Shown here: positions 1-9,632 of the stretch, piece by piece
Position numbering within the stretch: position 1 is the first letter of the stretch
Layout of the letters: each line of letters opens with the position of its first letter
Source: Sebastes aleutianus
Lineage: Eukaryota; Chordata; Actinopteri; Perciformes; Sebastidae
Assembly: GCA_916700875.1 (NCBI GenBank)
Contig: CAKAKS010000013.1
Coordinates: 10,732,596-10,796,595, forward strand
Direction: 5' to 3'
DNA: 64,000 nt
Program-made: the position numbers and the translations under genes
Notes under the pieces: generated by a model
What the model saw: only the letters and a program-made list of their open reading frames with translations
Database searches by the model: none
What the model was told of the DNA's origin: nothing

Positions 1-583
1 AAGGTTGTTGCCGTCAAATCCAAGGACAACTCACTGAGAACATATCGAACAATTCAAAGAATAGAATCTGGTTGGTGTAGTGGTGCATAACATAAACACA
101 GTCAGAGAAAAGGAAATTGGAAATAAAAGCAAGTATTGCAAAAATTCAAGAAACATAAATATAGAATAGAAGAAAAATACAATACAAGTATGAAAAAATA
201 TTATAAGAATATGTAGAAAATATCTCAATGAAAATGAAAGAGCTGTGCAGTTTAGAAGTGGTAGTTTTGGGCAGCAATGTGCAAAATTGTCCAAGGGTTG
301 AGAATGTGGAGGAAAATAATTGTCCCTTCTGGTCCGTCACTGCTTTTACTCTACTCATGTCAGTCCATCATGATGGTTTTCTGTTTGGTTGTTACAGAAG
401 CTGTAAAATGTACTTGTGAATGTTTTCATTTGTTACTGACTTTGTCTTTACGTGAAGACAGCAAAACGTGCTTCTCTGACAAAGTTTGTAAAGCAGGAGA
501 AGCAATGCTACAGTTTACCCTCTGCTAATATACAGTAACTAGGATATACAGATCAGAACGTGTGCTGCATGCATAGACAGTAT
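1..583. other. Unassigned AT-rich sequence
   Basis: No gene, RNA or repeat family recognised. The short open frames on both strands are rich in Phe, Leu and Ser, as expected from AT-rich non-coding DNA, and show no domain. Confidence 0.5.
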
Positions 584-1180
584 ATCCTAGAAGTGGACGT
601 AGTCACTGTGACATCACCCATTGGTTTGGTGGCCTACCGTTTTGAAGCCTTGAGTTCGGCATTTTGGCTGCCGCCATCTTGTTTTCTTTGGCCGTCGCCA
701 TCTTATTTTTTTTGGAAACAGAAGTGACACGAGACGTTGGAGCAGTACATGCTGAATAAGACATTTTTAGGCAACCAATATGTTTAAATTAACTTTCATC
801 AACCGAAAACACAGTGTGGAAGGGTTAAAGTTGTAAAACGCGGACAATACCCAGACCGTCAGTCACAAGGTAGACCTAAAACATCCCCTGCTTTATGGTC
901 TATCTGACTCTAAATGGGACCATCATTTACTAAATGAACATCATGCTGTATTGAAGAAGACTTGAAACTAGTGATTGAGACCATAAACTCATGTTTACAA
1001 TGTTTACTGAGGTAATAAATCAAGTGAGAAGTAGGCGCATTTTCTCATAGACTTCTATACAACCAGACTTCTTTTAGCAACCAGAGGAGTCGCCCCCTGC
1101 TGGCTGGTAGAGAGAATGCAGGTTTAAGACACTTCAGCATTGGCTTCACTTCTCAGATCCAGAGGTAACCCACTGGCTGC
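584..1180 (+). repeat. Disp-1 dispersed repeat
   Basis: The part from about 635 to 1015 matches, in reverse complement, the interrupted copy at about 61785-62515. Shared blocks include CATCCCCTGCTTTATGG with the following bases, and the pair ACACGAGACG / CGTCTTATTCA-like segments. The right part (about 1060-1180) holds a 'cgccccctgctgg' block that I recognise as common in fish repeats. Ends are not sharply defined and no target duplication was seen. This is the uninterrupted version of the 62-kb copy. Strand is arbitrary. Confidence 0.65.
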
Positions 1181-2222
1181 ATGCGATTCCACCCAGCCTC
1201 AAAGTATCTGTCATTGATCATGCACTAAGTGTTCTGCAAACATCCATTCCTCTTCCTCCTCCTCCTCCTCTCTTAGCCTTGGCTTTTGCTTGAATTAACT
1301 TCACACGCATGAGTCAGTCTGTTAACGTATTTGCTTAATAAAGTTTAGCTTGAACCCCAAACTCTCTCTCCGCGTCTCCCTCCTTCTATCTAAAGGGCAG
1401 CGGGTGACACTAAAAGAGATGTGCGTCTCGGTAGTGATGTGCATGACAACACTGGAGCCTTCACCTTCAATCCACCTCCTTAATACTGTTTAACACACTC
1501 ATGCACACACACACAATGCACGGCCGTGTAGGTGGCACTTGATGGCTCCAGTGACGTGTGAAGCTGTATTGTGTTGGATACTGCCACTAGGAGAGGGGAT
1601 GAGTTGATGATGAGAGGAGGAGAGGAGGCGGAGACAGAGGAGGAGAGGATAGCATAGATGAATAACTTTGCGACCTTGCTGTCTAATGCTGCTCCTAAAA
1701 TAAGAGCTGTGGCTGAAAAGCAGAGAAAAGATTTTTTGTAAAAAGAGACGATGGTGACGTGGAACGTGGAACGGTCCTCTGACATGGTGCCGTTGTTCTT
1801 CAAATTAAAAACTGCATTTCCCACAATTTTTGTTCTTCCATTTGCAGTAATGCCACAATCTCTTGGCTTTCATCGACCCGTGGTGCAGTGGCACATCCAG
1901 TCTGTCTGAGGGGCAGGGGCACCAGCTGCATGCAGTGGGGCACCAGCTGCATACTAGCATGTAGGGCAGCCTATATGGCATGGCATCATGTTTTCTCCAT
2001 TGGTTAGTGCACTGCATCTCCTTGTCTCCACTGGAGGGACATTCTAGGGGACACTTTATCATGTTTAATCTACCATAGAGGCATCCAGGAGGGCCCTTTT
2101 GCTGTGTTTCTTTTGAAAATGGACCAGCAAGGAACATAGTAGTGACTGGCCAGAATAGATACCCACTCGATCAGCTAGCTCAGACTGCTGAAGCCTCAAA
2201 TGAAAATTACTGTGAGGCACTT
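1181..2222. other. Unassigned sequence
   Basis: Contains a short CTCCTC tract near 1250-1270. Minus-strand frames at 1480-1824 (114 codons) and 1805-2137 (110 codons) have no recognisable motif, no signal peptide and no splice context, and I treat them as chance. Confidence 0.45.
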
Positions 2223-2856
2223 TTAAAGGTCTCATATTATGCTCATTTCCAGGTTCATAGATGTATTTTAATGTTGTACTAGAACATGTTTACATGCTGC
2301 AATGTTCAAAAAACCCTTTATTCTTCTCATACTGTCAGTCTGAATATACCAGCTCAGAGGCTCTGTTTGACAGAGGCTGATTCAGAGCCTGTCTCCTCCC
2401 ACTTTGCTCTGATTGGTCAGCGTTTCTGTCAATCAAACGTCCTCAACAACACAGCACTCTCTCGCCCTCCCCTCACAGAGAGGGAGAGAGCTACCTGTAG
2501 CTCTGCAGGTAAAGGGAAGCAGCTAGGAAAAGTTTATAAAACCACTTTAAAGTTTGTAAACCAGAAACTTCACCCAGCGCAAGTTCCCGGAGGAATCTGA
2601 TCAGAAATCGGCGACAAATGATGAACATCTGCGGTTCAGATTCCAGGTTTTCCTGACGGTTTCTCTCAGGTAAATAATGCTATTTATATCTCTGTTAGTT
2701 AGCTCAGTGTTTACCTTATGCATCAACTCTGTAAACCATAAACATACACTCTGTTTTACATCTGTCTTTACAGATCCATCTGTGAGAAATGACCGACAGA
2801 ATCATCCCAGAGGAGAACAGACAGCTGAGAGCAGATAGTTCTGTTTGGAGATACAG

Positions 2857-2900
2857 AGCTAACCCCGTTAGCATGTAGCTACATGCTAACGGGGTTAGCT
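2857..2900. repeat. Perfect 44-bp palindrome
   Basis: Arms 2857-2878 and 2879-2900 are exact reverse complements with no spacer. Each arm contains CCCCGTTAGCATG or its complement. It lies inside TTAA-A. Such a sequence can extrude as a cruciform or be a template-switch product. Confidence 0.9.
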
Positions 2901-3278
2901 ACATGCTACCGCTATGTGACGGTGTGTAAACACAGCAAACATCAGGGTGGAAAATAGAAGATGTGAAACAGTAGTCAGTTCATTATTTCTGGTAAAAGAC
3001 ACCTGATGGAAGTAATCAGAGTACTGGTATATTATTTACTGTAGTAGCTGTCTCTGTGTTACCATGACTACAGACCACTGGAGCTTAGCTTATCATAGTT
3101 TACCAGAGCTGAAGACTTTCTCCTGTACCATGTCAACATAACTGATGATTACAAATGCTGTGAATAATTAATATTGTCATCTGTCAACTCAAATAAAGTT
3201 TGACTGTGAAACTGAAATGTGTTGTGTTGCTTACAGTCACTATTTACTACCTGTACTCTTCTACATGCATGACATCAG

Positions 3279-3285
3279 ATATATA

Positions 3286-3333
<48 letters not shown>

Positions 3334-3346
3334 TAATATATAAATA
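3279..3346. repeat. (AT)n microsatellite
   Basis: About 68 bp of AT/TA dinucleotide repeat with a few phase slips, inside TTAA-A. Confidence 0.95.
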
Positions 3347-3757
3347 TCAGCTGTTTAAACAGTGTAATTACATAAAGCCTTCGTGAAAGAACATGTTATA
3401 TTTAGATGATGGGAGTACATGAAGACTGTTCTGCTGGTTCTTGGAGACTAATAGTAGGGGCTACTTTGGTCAAGTTCGGTTGTGGATTACACAGAGTGAC
3501 GCGCTGTGGGGCGGGGTCACCTAGCTGCGCGTTCTCTGGTTCAACCAACCCATGGCTTGCAATTCTCTAATGACGTCAGAAGAGAAAGGAAAAGCTGCAA
3601 AGTGATTTTCAACACCCATTTCCGGACAAACGGAGCAGGAGAAAAAGAGAGAGTATGGTCTTTTATGACACTATGGTGACCTGTAGACACACTGGGGACA
3701 GATATTGATGTTTAAAAGACATGGAGAAGTGCATTTTGCATAATAGGTGACCTTTAA

Positions 3758-4079
3758 CTGGTTATGAAACAGTCTCAATTTAATACTGATGACCTACAGA
3801 AGTAAACGAGACCATCAGCAAGAAGATTGGAGTGTCTATATAGTTACTCTTAATGCCTGTCATGGGAAGGCACGCTGGAGGGAAGGGGGGCACGGGAGAA
3901 CCAGAACCCCAGGGGCAGACTGTCAGACCCTGCTGCAATACAATGCAGAGGTTTTCTAAAGGGACTCTGGTGCTCGGAAACACTAGCGCTTTTGCCCACA
4001 GGGACCGCCAAAATCATCACAAATTCAAGTTCCTCGTAGTAGCTTTAACTTTTATGAACTGTTTTTTACCCCTATGCTG
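3758..4079. other. Unassigned sequence
   Basis: No recognisable feature. Overlapping short frames on both strands (3780-3983 minus, 3853-4080 plus) lack any motif. Confidence 0.4.
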
Positions 4080-4560
4080 AAGCAATGATCCTCATACAAC
4101 GGTTCCTATGATATCTTACCAAAAGTTATTTTAGTGTCAATTTCCGATCGTTACGTGCATACAATCTTTTCAAAACCAACTTCCGTCTTCACAGGAAACA
4201 ACTTGGTTAGGTTTAGGAAAAGATCGTGGTTTGCAAATAACTATGAAAGCTGCGTAACTTAAGTAAGGAAGTTACGTGACAAATAAATCAACGGTGACTT
4301 CTGGTTTCACACAGGGTACGAACAGAGGTCTCCTGGGTAAAAATCTCTGTTTTTTTACTCACCCATCAACCCTGACCTCCTTCCTATGGTGCGGTTTTTG
4401 CTCTTTATACTTCCTGGTTCGCGATTAAGTTGATTACATACAAATTAGTCTGTGGGATATAAAGTATATGAATCATAGTGCATTACTTTTTGTAAGTACG
4501 GCATATAGCTACGAACGGTTTATGAGAACAACCTGACTGAAGACATATACTCCCAATCCA
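4080..4560 (+). repeat. Disp-2 dispersed repeat (TTAGGTTTAGG family), diverged
   Basis: Centred on AACTTGGTTAGGTTTAGG at about 4200, then a TTACGTGAC stretch and 'gaggtctcctggg' near 4325. The same order appears at 58.85-59.33 kb and in several other copies. The edges are uncertain. No terminal repeats were found. Confidence 0.6.
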
Positions 4561-4822
4561 GCACTGTGGGATATTTGGGATATATAGATCCACTAAATGG
4601 TAAAATATTCACATTCTAAATCATAGTGAAGGATATAAAATTATTGTGGAAAAACGAAAACGTTTGTATGTCAAGTCGATGAATAGTTGCAGACTACTTT
4701 TCAAAGGTTGCTACAAAATTGAAAACCCCATAGTCCTCTGCTGGTAGAAGTTGTTCTTGAGCTTGGACTTGATTCAGAAAGTTTGTAAAAATTAAATTTT
4801 TCAGGACATAATTTTGGAAACC
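4561..4822. other. Unassigned AT-rich sequence
   Basis: Nothing recognised. Confidence 0.4.
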
Positions 4823-5070
4823 TTAAAGGGACTGTTTGTAACTTTCAGATATGCTTGTTAACAGCGACACCTGTGGTCGTTAAGTCAATGAAAGTCAGCG
4901 TCGGGCTCGCGCTTGCTCGCTCTAATAGACATGAACGAGCATCGCTCAGAACAGTGAGGAGACACACGTCAGCTAAAAGCACAATATCACTCTATATTTC
5001 AGCTGCTTGGCAGTAATGTTAGCTGACCAGATGAAGGTCTCTCCATGAATCAATGCTGATCCTAGTGTTG

Positions 5071-5133
5071 GCTTTTCCTGCCTCAGCCCCGCTGCTTCAG
5101 CGGCTGAAGCAGCGGGGCTGAGGCAGGAAAAGC
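5071..5133. repeat. 63-bp near-perfect palindrome in TTAA-B
   Basis: The 31-bp arms 5071-5101 and 5103-5133 are exact reverse complements around a single central G at 5102. The arms contain TTTTCCTGCCTCAGCC and its complement. The other two TTAA-B copies have only one arm or a different arrangement here. Confidence 0.9.
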
Positions 5134-5160
5134 GGGTCGGTGCCGGGGCTGAAACAGGAG

Positions 5161-5232
5161 GAGAAACGTTATCGTCTCCGACTGCGCCCGCAGGGAGACA
5201 CCTGCACCCGGTCGGAGACGATAACGTTTCTC
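5161..5232. repeat. 22-bp inverted repeat with 28-nt loop
   Basis: Arms 5161-5182 and 5211-5232 match perfectly (core AAACGTTATCGTCTCCGAC). It follows the 63-bp palindrome in the same element. A rearranged version is present in the 23-kb copy. Confidence 0.85.
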
Positions 5233-5452
5233 TCTGCGGAGCCCCGTCACTTCACAAGACACGGCAAACCTCTGTTGGTCTGGAGGAGCTGCAGCAGTTA
5301 TTTCTGCACAAACGTCCACTGTACATTCACTACATATTCTCAGAGCTAAACTAACTCTCCTGCAGTGTGGAGTGAGCGCGCGTAAACGTGAGGTGGAGCG
5401 AGAATGAGCACGTTGTGTGAGTGAAGACAAGCAGGCAGCGGAGCAGCAGAGC

Positions 5453-5484
5453 AGAGGAGCAGAGGAGCAGAGGAGCAGAGGAGC
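5453..5484. repeat. 8-bp tandem repeat, 4 copies
   Basis: Four exact copies of AGAGGAGC within TTAA-B copy 1. Confidence 0.9.
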
Positions 5485-5601
5485 GGTCTGAACAGCGTAG
5501 CCACACACGAGTGCGCATACGCGAGTGTGCAAACGCGAGTGCGCATGGGATCCCGACCCGGTACATTTATACGTGTAAAAAGTTACAAACAGTCCCGTTA
5601 A

Positions 5602-6559
5602 AAGTGTAGAACGCTCATAAATATGATTCTTATAATGCGGCCGCTGCCCTTACAACTCTGTCTGGAGGCAGATTACGAGCTGAGAGTTTGTATTGCTGTA
5701 AATCTCCTCCTGACAGCTTTGCCTCCTTTCCTCGGCTGACTGATTCCAAGCCAAAGCTCAACAAACAAAAAACCTGTTAGATTTTAGTTTTTTTAGAATG
5801 AGACAATAAAGCTGACACAGCTGCCACTGAAACATGCATCGGCCAGTGCTCAGAGGGAGCTGTGATGACTCTACAAGGCATTGTGTCTTCCTTTGAAAGA
5901 CACCAACACACTCATCCGCAGAGTGAGGAAGTGGAGGAAGGAGTAGTTGCCTTATACAGACATTGCAGCTTTCTAAAAATCAGAGCAGCACGAACCAAAC
6001 ACGCAGCAGGAAACACAAAGATCTCTTCATGGATGCGCTGCCATCAGCTGTCGACCGGCCTTGGCTGTTTCTGTCTGTATCAAAACTGAATACAACGCCA
6101 TCGACAGAAATAAGTTGCTGAGACTGAGTCGCACCACACGGGCTTCATGTTGAAATGTAACGAGGGGTGTTGAGTGGGTAGTTGCTGTTTCGATCGATTC
6201 AGCGAGGGAGATGCGTTCGATAATTTATGCAAATGACGGGGAGATGTTAAACCCCTTTATCCCACTAGTACACCACTATTGCTCCCTCTCCTCTTGTCCT
6301 CCATCGCTCCCACTCTGCTTGAGTTGAATTTTTCAGACCATGTCCTCTCACATTATCACTAAAAAAGACTTTGAGGAGGAGAAGGCAGAAAGTGAGTGGG
6401 TGTGCCTACACTGTGTGTGTATAGGAAGCCCTCTTGGGAGTTTCATTCACTTTGTATCACAACCCTCAGCTCTTAAGCAGGAACATTATTGGAGATTAAA
6501 CAGAAAAAATACACACTTTCTCCCTCTCACTTCCTAACTGACACTTTCTTGATGTGTGC
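5602..6559. other. Unassigned sequence
   Basis: Mixed-composition sequence with no repeat family or gene recognised. Frames at 5862-6089 and 6340-6537 lack motifs. Confidence 0.4.
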
Positions 6560-6785
6560 CTCCATTATGAAAACTACTTAAGCCGAGTAAGGCTGACAAA
6601 ACACCGGGCCCCCCTGGGGAGGAGCGGAAGAGAAGCAGGAGTGAAGAGGAGGAGAGGAATTTTCGGTCATTTTAATTGCAAAGCTTGTTAGCCCTTTTCT
6701 CTGTCGTTAGTGCCTTATTAGCATGTCATTATGAAGCCAGACGGTGTTTGATAGACAGCCTGGAGGCGAGCAATTACTCTGTGCG
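6560..6785. promoter_or_regulatory. Candidate conserved non-coding element (speculative)
   Basis: A non-repetitive block with several homeodomain-type cores: TTTTAATTGCAAAG near 6671, TTATTAGCATG near 6716, and GCAATTACTC near 6770. It is not shared with any other part of the window. Only this motif density and the absence of repeat character suggest a regulatory element. Conservation cannot be seen from one sequence. Confidence 0.2.
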
Positions 6786-6789
6786 CATA

Positions 6790-6831
6790 TGTGTGTGTGT
6801 GTGTGTGTGCGTGTGTGTGTGTGTGTGTGTG
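6790..6831. repeat. (GT)n microsatellite
   Basis: About 42 bp of GT repeat with one GC interruption near 6810. Confidence 0.97.
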
Positions 6832-7584
6832 CAGACAGCTATTATTTTGTGTTTACTACATATTAAGATGAAGGTATGAGTATCTATCTAGGCACCTTTG
6901 TGGGTTGACTTTTTCCTCCAACATCCTGTGATCCTTGTTCATGCGGCTACAGTACGTTTAATTATGAGCGTTGGTCAAGGGCACATTGACTGCTTTAATG
7001 ATCAGTGCTTCTAGTTTTCCTTCTCCAATCAGATATGTTAACTACACTGGTGACCTTGTATTCCTGAAAGTTGCCAAGAGAACAGAAAATTAAATTTTTT
7101 TTTGCCAAGAATAACCACTCAAATGTTCTCGACTATTTGATGACACATGTCTGCCCTCTGCCTAAAAATAGAGGGCAGACGTAGAGGGTGTGAGGAGAGC
7201 TAATTTGGGTTTATGCACCCAGCGTGGGCGTGGTGATGGGTTGTCAGCGGTGTGTCCAAAAGACAAAAAGCCCATAGCTGCTGATTACCTTTATTTTTGG
7301 CAATCAGAAGTGTGCGAGGAGTGATTGTTGTGGCTATGAGAGCTGCTAATGAATACTTGATGGCCCACTTTAAGCACAGCACTTCACTGTCCTTGGTCTG
7401 CAGTCCTGTCAGGAAGCTAATATCATGTTCTCCTCACTGAACTCAATGGGAATGAGTGCAGTTGCAATGCAGCCTTATTAGGTAAAAATGGATAGTTTTT
7501 CTTGGAATAGTGGCAAATATCTTTACTCAGAAATCCAGCCAAGGCAAAAAGTAAACCCTGTCTCTTACAACATTATATTCCTAT
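6832..7584. other. Unassigned sequence with a small hairpin
   Basis: No gene recognised. Contains a perfect 11-bp stem (7149-7159 / 7170-7180, GTCTGCCCTCT and complement) with a 10-nt loop. Confidence 0.4.
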
Positions 7585-7949
7585 TAGGGCTGTCAATCAA
7601 TTGAAATATTTATTTGCGATAAATTGCACGATTGTCCATAGTTAATCACGATTAATCCAAAATGAATCACATTTTTTTTTTTATCAGTTCAAAATGTACC
7701 TCAAAGGGAGATTTGTCAAGTATTTAATACTCTTATCAACATGGGAGTGGACAAATATGCTGCTTTATGCAAATGTATGTATATATTTATTATTGTAAAT
7801 CAATGAACAATACAAAACAATGACAGGTATTGATCCAGAAACCCTCACAGGTACTGCATTTAGCATAAAACAATATGCTCAGATCATAACATGGCAAACT
7901 GCAGCCCAACAGGCAACAACAGCTGTCAGTGTGTCAGTGTGCTGACTTG
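7585..7949 (-). mobile_element. hAT-A fragment, 3' part, minus orientation
   Basis: Starts with TAGGGCTGTCAATCAATTG, the reverse complement of the 3' end of the complete copy at 18863-19488. It continues with shared blocks such as AACATGGGAGTGGACAAATA. It stops abruptly at 'gctgacttg', where the tandem array begins two bases later. The last 113 bp (7837-7949) are an inverted repeat of 14800-14912. Confidence 0.8.
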
Positions 7950-7951
7950 TT

Positions 7952-8128
7952 AGGGTTATAGCCCCGAAGGGGCATAACCCTATTGAGTTTGCGTCGGTTT
8001 GTTATTATTAGGGTTATAGCCCCGAAGGGGCATAACCCTATTGAGTTTGTGTGAATTTGATATTATTATTAGGGTTATAGCCCCGAAGGGGCATAACCCT
8101 ATTGAGTTTGTGTGAATTTGATATTATT
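7952..8128 (+). repeat. Hairpin leader, three tandem units (array unit 1)
   Basis: Three copies of a 30-bp hairpin sequence at 7952-7981, 8010-8039 and 8071-8100. Each is followed by ATTGAGTTTG and a TTATTATT spacer, giving periods of 58 and 61 bp. The outer arms are AGGGTTAT / ATAACCCT. The inner arms are GCCCC / GGGGC around a GAA loop, with one bulged A between outer and inner arm on the 5' side. The hairpin core is identical in every copy, although the spacer varies (gcgtcgg versus gtgtgaa). Confidence 0.9.
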
Positions 8129-9458
8129 ATTATTATTTGTTGTCTTATGCTGCGGCTCAATTTGCCGTGAGCTGGAATGAGCGAGAAAAATGAAACTTGG
8201 CACAATAACTGCAAATGATGTGCATGTGCTTCTCAAGAACTATGACCCCAATCGGCCACATGGTGGCGCTGTAATTAACGCCCAAACACGCGACATTGGA
8301 AAGGCCACGCCCCGCACACCTTAAGTCCGATTGACTTGAAACTTGACAGACATGTCCAGCTCCGTGTGATCTACAATAAAGCCTCTGGGACCACTAAAGT
8401 CCGCCTAACTAGATTTTCCGCCATATTGGATTTTTTAAAAAACACATTTTTGACATCACAACCGTAGGTCCGATTGCTACCAAATTTTCTGTGGATCATC
8501 ATTGGACTAATGTCATCTAAAGTTGCATAAAGCGTGTTGATACCTCATTGCGTTATGAAACTGTCGGAGCTTAGCAGGAAATTGGCCATAATTCATGGAC
8601 CATTAGTCAAATCATCATAAATCTTGGTATATATCTTCAATACGTGTTTGGAAATAGGCGTACTAAAGCATTTTCCGCTTGACCCATAGGGGGCGCCACA
8701 AATATCAGAAACTTGTATCGCAAGATCCGGTGGACAGAATTTTATCAAATTTGGTGCACATACTCTGGGGGCAAGTATTAACACAGATCGGAAGTGTGAT
8801 ATTGATCGGTGCATGTGGGCGTGGCCTATTCAGCATTTTATGCTAAATTATGCCTTTGCTCAATTTGCTGTGAGCTGGAACGAGCTAGAGACATGAAACT
8901 TGGTACCATAACTGTACATGATGTCATAATGCTTCACATAAAATATAAAAACAATTGGCCACATGGTGGCGCTATAAAAATTTTCACGGCCAGCCCCCTC
9001 ACACCATAAGTCCCATCGATTAGAAATTTGACAGACATGTGCTGCTGAATGTGATCTACAAAAAAGTCTCTTGGATCACGAAAGTCCACTGACTAGATTT
9101 TCCGCCATGTTGAATTCTTTAAAAAACACATTTTTGACATCTCCTCCTAAACCGTAGGTCTGATTGCTGGCATATTTTCTGCGAATCATTATTGGACCAG
9201 GCTCATCAAAAGTTGCATAAAGCTTGTTGATATGTCATTGTGTTGTGAAGTTATTGACCAATTCATTTTTAAGGGGCGGGCTCAGCACATCAATAGACCT
9301 AACTTCCCAAGCCTTTGGCCCATCGTCTCCAAACTTGAAGCATATGTTCACAAGAGTAGCTGAAACATCCGCTGAAAGTTTCATTCAAATCGGCGACTAG
9401 GGGGGCGCTTTGAGCGCGAAAGGCTATAACCCGCGAAATGCCGCTTGCGGCTTTAATT
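8129..9458 (+). repeat. Array unit 1 body
   Basis: Runs from TTGTTGTCTTATGCTGCGG to GCCGCTTGCGGCTTTAATT. In order: module A (from 8156), linker, module B (from about 8868), and a tail ending with GGCTATAACCCGCG and the 12-nt self-complementary GCCGCTTGCGGC. Module A in this unit has two small deletions relative to units 2, 3 and 5: the 'ctcctcctaa' segment near 8456 and the GTTGACCAACAAAC segment near 8562. No coding frame spans the unit. I do not recognise a named family. Confidence 0.85.
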
Positions 9459-9632
9459 AGGGTTATAGCCCCGAAGGGGCATAACCCTATTGAGTTTGCG
9501 CCGGTTTGTTATTATTAGGGTTATAGCCCCGAAGGGGCATAACCCTATTGAGTTTGCGCCGGTTTGTTATTATTAGGGTTATAGCCCCGAAGGGGCATAA
9601 CCCTATTGAGTTTGCGCCGGTTTGTTATTATT
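9459..9632 (+). repeat. Hairpin leader, three tandem units (array unit 2)
   Basis: Hairpins at 9459-9488, 9517-9546 and 9575-9604 with an exact 58-bp period. All three spacers carry GAGTTTGCGCCGGTTTG followed by TTATTATT. They are more homogeneous than the leader of unit 1. The junction to unit 1 is seamless: the TTTAATT that ends unit 1 runs directly into AGGGTTATAG. Confidence 0.92.

Larger units (their letters stand above)
2223..3757 (+). mobile_element. TTAA-A: non-autonomous TIR transposon, piggyBac-like target
   Basis: The left end reads TTAA then AGGTCTCATATTATGC. The right end reads GCATAATAGGTGACC then TTTAA. These are imperfect inverted repeats flanked by TTAA on both sides, consistent with the 4-bp TTAA duplication of piggyBac-type elements. 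The 1.5-kb interior has no transposase-like frame (the 104-codon frame at 2286-2600 has no DDE motif). It holds a perfect 44-bp palindrome and an (AT)n tract. TTAA could also be part of the inverted repeat, because it is itself palindromic. Confidence 0.65.
4823..5601 (-). mobile_element. TTAA-B copy 1, inverted relative to the other two copies
   Basis: Ends are TTAA-AGGGACTGTTTGTAAC and GTTACAAACAGTCCCG-TTAA. Two other copies lie at 23371-24032 and 42830-43609 in the opposite orientation. The shared interior includes GAATCAATGCTGATCC and GGAGCTGCAGCAGTTATTTC (or complements). No transposase is seen. This copy carries two large internal inverted repeats, described separately. Frames within it are GC-rich non-coding sequence. 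Confidence 0.75.

Noticed and set aside
7952..7981. AGGGTTA/TAACCCT in the array hairpin as telomere repeat
   Set aside because: Single occurrence per arm inside a hairpin, without tandem TTAGGG units.
7952..9604. Regularly spaced hairpin repeats that look like a CRISPR array
   Set aside because: The 'spacers' are the same sequence each time, the period includes a TTATTATT tract, there are no cas genes, and the DNA is clearly eukaryotic. It is a tandem leader of a repeat unit.
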